From Adiantum capillus-veneris (lineage: Eukaryota; Streptophyta; Polypodiopsida; Polypodiales; Pteridaceae), in the NCBI GenBank assembly GCA_014529385.2, contig CM043950.1, positions 80,798,343-80,862,342 of the forward strand: a DNA stretch of 64,000 bases. The letters run 5' to 3'. The position numbers were made by a program, and so were the translations under genes. How positions within the stretch are numbered: position 1 is the stretch's first letter; each line of letters starts with the position of its first letter. The notes beneath the pieces are model-generated. The model saw only the letters and a list, made by a program, of their open reading frames with translations. It did not search any database and was not told the origin of the DNA. Below, piece after piece: positions 59,228 through 64,000 of this stretch.

Positions 59228-60659
59228 ACCATGAAGCTCTCATCCTGCAGAAAGAGGTTTTCTTGCCACAGGTCTACAGATGTACTTGACCCCTGACCTG
59301 AATGGTTAAACCAATCCTCCACTTCTTTGTTACTTTTCGATGGTCTTAGGCTTTGTCTTATTGCTTGGAAGGTGGCTTCATCAGGTAGTGTCTCCTTGTA
59401 TTTTTTAGCTTTCTCAAAGCATCTTCGAAGGCATTCCATTGGATTGCTGGATGTTTCCATTGCCTCATCATCACTACTATCCTCTGAAACAAATCCACTC
59501 CTCTCCTCTTGGACTCTGGAAATAATAGCTAGGGAGAAATCCTCCCTTAAATAAAACACACTTTGCACATCATGTAAGAAGATATAGGTCCTGTCTCCAA
59601 TCCTGAAGTCAGGCACAGCAGGCAACATCATCTGAGCATGCTTCTCAGTGAAGTTACTGACATCCAATGGAAGTTTGATTTCTGTGGTTTTCACAGAGAG
59701 CATCTTACTTCTTTGTACTTCAATTGCCTCAACCTCAAGGTCGACTGTGTCTTCAACCTCCTTGAATTCTTGCATATGAGTTGTCTCCTCGCATTCCTCA
59801 TCTGGTGCTGCATCCTGCTCCTCTAACACCTCATCAGGATTCTCCATGAGGAATCCAAACAGGCTGTTCAGGTAAATCATAAAGCCAAAGGCTTCCTGAA
59901 TGAGTTTGCATTCTTTTTGATGCAAAGGGCAGACTGAATGTCGGCAAGAGGGTGGTAATTCCCTATACTTCTTCACTCCCTGTCCCTTTCCACCACAGTC
60001 ATTTAAATGCACAAGAGTCATAGTAGGCAGAACAACCCTTCCTACCTGCACCATCACTTCAAACTTATCTCTGTAGGACTGCAAGAAATTATTGTGCTGA
60101 GCTAACAGGTCTTCAATGTCAAACTTTGGATTAAACATAGAATGAACTAGATCATACTTGTCCCCAGCACCACAAGATGCTGCAAAATCAAACAGTCTCT
60201 CATCAGTTGCAGCTGGGTCTTCCAGAGAAGACACATCCTCTTTGTCTTTACATTTAGTTGCACAGGGACTAGTTTCTAGCACATCTGCATCATCTGAGAA
60301 GTCTATATTCCTCTTTCTTGTATTTTTCTTCAGAATTACTCTACAAGGCACCACACCCTTGTAGGGTGAGGGATCCTCTTGCCTTGGTGACCTCTCTGAT
60401 TGATCTTCACCAATCGACTTTTCTTCAGATATGTCCTGACAAAAGTCAACAGTTCTTTTGGCAGATACATTAAGCAACTGAGCCTGCAAGGGTTGAAATC
60501 CTGGCACAAGCTCTGGATCTGGTTTCAGCCTCTTCTGCCTATTGGACCTTAATCCTATTCATCAAGAAACATGACAAGTCAAAACCATCAGAAAACATGA
60601 CAACTCTGCCAAAACCAAACCATCATGATCTCTCTCTCTCTCTCTCCTGATAGATATAA

Positions 60660-60694
<35 letters not shown>

Positions 60695-60728
60695 TCTGTC
60701 TCTCACCAAAGCACAAACAAAAACACAC

Positions 60729-60817
<89 letters not shown>

Positions 60818-61092
60818 TTCTATTTGACTAAAGGCGCGCGAGGAAGGAAAAGTGCATTTTGCAACTCTCTCCTCGCGCCTTAAGTACAACTGAGAGAGTC
60901 ATAACAATACTAACGGCGCGCGGAGAGAGCTGGATCCAATATTTGGTTGACTATGCGCGCCGTTAGTAACGTGTACAGAGAGGGTAGGGAAAGAGACAAT
61001 GTATATATATCTCTGTGTGTGTCTATGTGTATGTGTGTCTGTGTCTCTGTCTATGGAAGTATGGGTATTGAGGTGTGTGTGTTGAACAACAG

Positions 61093-61129
<37 letters not shown>

Positions 61130-61225
61130 ATTTGTACCAACTGTTGGAAATACAGAGAGAAAGAGTGAGAGATCACCTTTTTTTGGTGGGGTTTGCAGGA
61201 ACTCCAAGGGAGGTGTCTCCTCCAT
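58708..61225 (-). CDS. Unknown 600-residue protein, three exons
   Basis: Exon 1 61225-61177 (MEETPPLEFLQTPPKK), intron 622 bp, exon 2 60554-59230, intron 93 bp, exon 3 59136-58708. All sites are GT-AG and phases match (1 and 0), giving 1803 nt with one stop. The Ser-Leu run that appears if the second intron is read through is the intronic (TC)n. Visible parts: a basic N-terminus (RSNRQKRLKP), acidic stretches, CRHSVCPLHQKEC (possible metal site), a coiled segment, and a Tyr/Gly-rich C-terminus (CFGYCPGYTGGRAAYYYTYT). I do not recognise the family. It ends 64 bp from the transposase-like gene, tail to tail, and may be an accessory protein of the same element. Confidence 0.7.
59166..59225. repeat. 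(GA)n microsatellite in intron 2
   Basis: Sixty bases of GA, within the 93-bp intron of the minus-strand gene. Confidence 0.97.
60634..60811. repeat. Compound microsatellite in intron 1
   Basis: (CT)n at 60630-60648, (TA)n at 60661-60695 and (CT)n at 60733-60811, all within the first intron of the minus-strand gene. Confidence 0.95.
60827..60886. repeat. GC-rich hairpin 1
   Basis: ACTAAAGGCGCGCGAGGA at the left pairs with TCCTCGCGCCTTAAGT at the right, with small bulges. Confidence 0.85.
60908..60968. repeat. GC-rich hairpin 2 (perfect 14-bp arms)
   Basis: TACTAACGGCGCGC (60908-60921) and its exact reverse complement (60955-60968), with a 33-bp loop. Confidence 0.95.
61093..61124. repeat. 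(CA)n microsatellite
   Basis: About 32 bp of CA in intron 1 of the minus-strand gene. Confidence 0.95.
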
Positions 61226-61254
61226 TGCTTTTCTGTGTGTCAAGCTGACTCTGT

Positions 61255-61392
61255 CTTTCTCCCTCCCTCTCTCTCTCTCTCTCTCTCTGAGAGTATCGAC
61301 TCCCTCTCTCTATCTCTCTCTCAATCTGTGTCTCTCCCTCTCTCTATCTCTGTGACAATCTGATCACTCTTTCTCTCTCTCTGTCTCTCTAA

Positions 61393-61432
<40 letters not shown>

Positions 61433-61490
61433 GGCTCTCTCTCTATCTCTCTCTCTCTCTCTATTCTTCTCTCTCTTTCTCTCTCTCAAA
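61255..61490. repeat. TC-rich tract upstream of the minus-strand gene
   Basis: Interrupted (TC)n with CTCCCTC and TATC variants. It lies in the promoter or 5' UTR position of the 58708-61225 gene. Such CT-rich tracts often occur near plant transcription starts. Confidence 0.85.
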
Positions 61491-61797
61491 ATCACACTTA
61501 TAACGGATACACACGGCGGCGCCCCACATGTCACTATAAATTATAGTATATTTGCATGTTGTCGCACGTGTGGTCATTATTGAGACCGTATACTTTTTGT
61601 ACGCCATATAAAGCAGTCAAAAGAGAGAAAAAACACACCTCGTGAAAGAGAGTGAGAGTGAGAGTGAGAGAGAGAGAGAGAGATTGTGCAAGAGCCGTCG
61701 TCTGCGTCTCCGACAGCAAGCCCACCCATCGACTTTACGAAGGTCTGCCTCTCCCTCTACCTTTGCCTCTATCTCTCTATTACTGTTTCTGTCACCC

Positions 61798-62035
61798 ACA
61801 CACACACACTCACACACACACACACACACACAAACACACAGACACACATCTTTAAAATACAAACACACACACACACACACACACACAGACACACACATAC
61901 ACACCCACACACACACACACTCACAAACACACACACAAGCACACCCAGACACACACACACACACACACACACTCACTTACACACAGACACACATCTTTAA
62001 AATACACACACACACACACACAGACACACACACAC

Positions 62036-62036
<1 letters not shown>
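61798..62036. repeat. CA-rich microsatellite with a 144-bp internal duplication
   Basis: The unique phrase CAGACACACATCTTTAAAAT occurs near 61840 and again near 61984, so a segment of about 144 bp was duplicated within the CA tract. Confidence 0.9.

Positions 62037-62037
<1 letters not shown>

Positions 62038-62092
<55 letters not shown>
62038..62092. repeat. (CT)n microsatellite
   Basis: About 55 bp of CT, directly next to hairpin 3. Confidence 0.97.
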
Positions 62093-62093
<1 letters not shown>

Positions 62094-62095
<2 letters not shown>

Positions 62096-62154
62096 CCAAA
62101 GGCACGCGTAGAGAGGCATACCCGTAGTGCATGTCTCTATGCGCGCCCTTAGTA
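62094..62154. repeat. GC-rich hairpin 3
   Basis: ACCAAAGGCACGCGTAGAGA at the left pairs imperfectly with TCTCTATGCGCGCCCTTAGT at the right. Flanked by (CT)n and, after 15 bp, by (AG)n. Confidence 0.85.
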
Positions 62155-62163
62155 CTGTGCATT

Positions 62164-62168
<5 letters not shown>

Positions 62169-62229
<61 letters not shown>
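62169..62229. repeat. (AG)n microsatellite
   Basis: About 60 bp of AG between hairpins 3 and 4. Confidence 0.97.
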
Positions 62230-62232
<3 letters not shown>

Positions 62233-62252
62233 GTGTGTATTATTTTACCCTA

Positions 62253-62313
62253 TACTAACGGCGCGCGGAGGTGCTTGTTGAGGTAAAAACGTGCTCCGCG
62301 CGCACCTTTAGTA
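62253..62313. repeat. GC-rich hairpin 4
   Basis: TACTAACGGCGCGCGGAG at the left pairs with CTCCGCGCGCACCTTTAGTA at the right with one bulge. Confidence 0.9.
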
Positions 62314-62370
62314 ATGCGCACTCTCTCTGTCTCTCTCTGTCTCTCTATTTATATATGCTAAGCTATAGAA

Positions 62371-62372
<2 letters not shown>

Positions 62373-62427
<55 letters not shown>
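62373..62427. repeat. (GA)n microsatellite, 5' leader of the H3-Ulp1 gene
   Basis: About 55 bp of GA, 50 bp upstream of the start codon. The longer open frame reaching through it to 62271 is an artefact; the histone tail fixes the start at 62478. Confidence 0.95.
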
Positions 62428-62430
<3 letters not shown>

Positions 62431-62477
62431 TAGAAAGAGAGAAGGGGATTGAGACTCTTCTTTTGGTGTACAGTGAG

Positions 62478-64000
62478 ATGGCTAGAACAAAAGCCACTGC
62501 AAGGAAGGCAGGCAAGGGACCAGGATTAGCATCTAAAGCAAGTAGCAGATCTGCAACCCCAAAGAAAAGACCTGGAAAACCAAATAAAATTCTGAAAGGG
62601 CCAAGGATGAAGAAGCTGCAAACCTGCATGGGACTTTTCAGAGAAATCAGAAAGGCACAGAAATGTGTAGATTTATGCATACCAAAGCTGCCCTTCCAGA
62701 GGATGGTGAGGTCCATATGTGATGAAGCTACCTGGGGCACCAAAAGGTGGAAGGTGGTGGCATTAATGGCTCTACAGGAAGCAACAGAGGACTTCCTACT
62801 GGAGTACTTCAGTGACATGACCATTGTTGCAGCCCATGCCCACAGGGTTACTATAATGGACAAAGATAGTGAGACATTGAAAAGAATAAGGTGGAGGTAT
62901 GACAAACTGCTGGTCCCCAATGTCTGCAAGGATAAGAAAATGAGGGAAATTTTGTTATACCCCCCGGAGCTAGTGCCACAGCTCACAGTTGTAGATGTCA
63001 CACATGATGTGAATACAAGGGCAAGGGCAGAGACTATTGCTCGCCAAACAGAGGAAATGAGGGAAGCAGAGCTTAAGGAGAAAGCAAAAGTAGCAGTGGA
63101 GTCCCAGAGGCAAACAGAGTGCAATGTGACCCTGTCTATAGAGGTAAGCAATCAAGAAACTCTACTTTCAATGAAGAATGGTTTGCTTGCAGAGATACCA
63201 TTTGTAGATGGAGCTAGAAAGCTAGCTCTGGAAAAAGTGGACATTGATTTATTGCAGAATCCAAATGCTCAGATTTCAGACGCAATTATCTATGCTTGTC
63301 TTAAGTAAGTGTTACTATCTTGCTAGCTTTGAAAACTCAGATAATAGGTTTTCTAACTAAGGTAGAGTCTCTGCAGCCTGATCAAAAGTCAACTCCCACT
63401 GCACACTCACACAGAGGTGTTTCTCCTTGATCCACAAATGTCAGTAATTATTAGACAAAAGAACAGTCCATCTGGGACCTTTGAGAGTTGGTTTCTCCAC
63501 TCTGCTATGCTGGAAGTTACTGTGATCATCTTTCCATATGAGAACAACCATCACTGGAGTCTCATATGCCTTGATGTTGACCAACCACCAGTGTGGGTGT
63601 TCAATTCAATAAAAGGAACCCACCCTGAAATTAGGTTGTAAGTGTTTTGTATCAGAAAGTGTTTCTTATAGATATCCATGTAAATTTGAAGCCTCATGCT
63701 AACATCTTGACATTGCTTTGTGCAGTTGTATAAAGAGGTTGTTGCTTGCCTATGGCAAGCTATGTGGAAGGTATGAACTATACAAGGCCCCAATCAAAGA
63801 AGTACCTGTCCCAAATCAAACCGATGGGAATTCTTGCGGCTGGAGATGTCTTCTCCATGCAGAATATGTCTTGCAAAGCTACTTTGCATTAAAACCTTTC
63901 ATGACTAAGGTACCCATTTGGCAATGCATTCAGTTAGTTTTGGTTTAGTCTATAAAAGAATTCTCACCATGTGGTCTTTCAATTTTGCAGAGTGCTTTAA
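62478..64000 (+). CDS. Histone H3-like domain fused to a Ulp1/C48-type protease (runs off the window)
   Basis: Exons 62478-63304, 63377-63637, 63726-63909 and 63991 onward; all junctions are GT-AG and keep frame, giving 424 residues so far. Residues 1-13, MARTKATARKAGK, mirror the H3 tail (K4 and K9 equivalents kept). Residues 53-140 are an H3 histone fold: FREIRKAQK, KLPFQRMVRSI, ALMALQEATEDFL, HAHRVTIMDKD. Loop 1 is one residue longer than canonical H3 and holds KRW, as in centromeric H3. Residues 175-215 are a charged helix. Residues 246-412 onward resemble Ulp1/SENP cysteine proteases: DLLQNPNAQISDAIIYACLN, HHWSLICLD (His335), VFNSIKG (Asn352 at the usual Asp), and PNQTDGNSCGW (Gln394, Cys400). 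The predicted role, a chromatin-targeted (de)SUMOylase-like protein or transposon protease, is inference. Confidence 0.85.

Noticed and set aside
61640-62127. Open frames rich in His-Thr or Cys-Val across the CA tract
   Set aside because: Repeat artefacts on both strands.
62271-62477. Upstream extension of the H3-Ulp1 frame
   Set aside because: It runs through a hairpin and (GA)n. The exact H3-like tail beginning MARTK at 62478 gives the real start.
62363-63151. 262-residue minus-strand frame opposite the H3-Ulp1 exon
   Set aside because: Antisense shadow of a well-supported coding exon.
63130-63195. A 49-bp GT-AG intron in the first H3-Ulp1 exon
   Set aside because: Removing it would shift the frame and destroy the in-frame join to the protease; the unspliced text stays open.

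Overview
This window looks like nuclear DNA of a large, repeat-rich land-plant genome. The signs are intron-bearing genes with GT-AG junctions, nested LTR retrotransposons with plant-type primer-binding sites, and many very long (TC/GA)n and (CA)n microsatellites. A homosporous fern would fit well, but that is an inference; no marker gene here proves the species. No tRNA, rRNA, CRISPR array or prokaryotic operon is visible.

Layout. 0-12 kb holds repeats: a 3.4-kb AB-type higher-order repeat, a decayed FCP1-like phosphatase fragment, a Ty1/copia 3' end with its LTR, and a 614-bp tandem duplication. 12.3-49.9 kb is a nest. A degenerate reverse-transcriptase element, possibly Penelope-like, is bracketed by direct repeats at 12.27-12.86 and 49.29-49.87 kb. 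It is interrupted by a 30.9-kb LTR retrotransposon (17749-48609, minus strand) that has matching LTRs, a PBS, a PPT and a CACCA target-site duplication. That element contains a related second LTR element (about 31.6-41.0 kb) with gag and two retropepsin-like domains but no visible RT or integrase. It also holds a multi-exon gene that appears to join a ParB-like motif to a circularly permuted amino-methyltransferase (23.6-26.95 kb). Both LTR elements carry repeated 22-28-bp palindromes with a CGCG-type centre in their leaders. 50-53.6 kb is a mirrored satellite-like array around a transposase fragment, then microsatellites. 53.8-55.6 kb is a Ty3 integrase/RNase H remnant.

The last 8.4 kb (55.6-64 kb) is different. 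It holds three intron-bearing, mostly open genes: an RNase-H-fold transposase-like gene (+), an unknown 600-residue gene (-) and a gene (+) that joins a histone H3 tail and histone fold to a Ulp1/C48-type protease and runs off the window. Four GC-rich hairpins sharing the arm TACTAAnGGCGCGC lie between them. I infer that this block may be part of one large DNA transposon or gene cassette. The H3-Ulp1 fusion is the strongest candidate for something undescribed.
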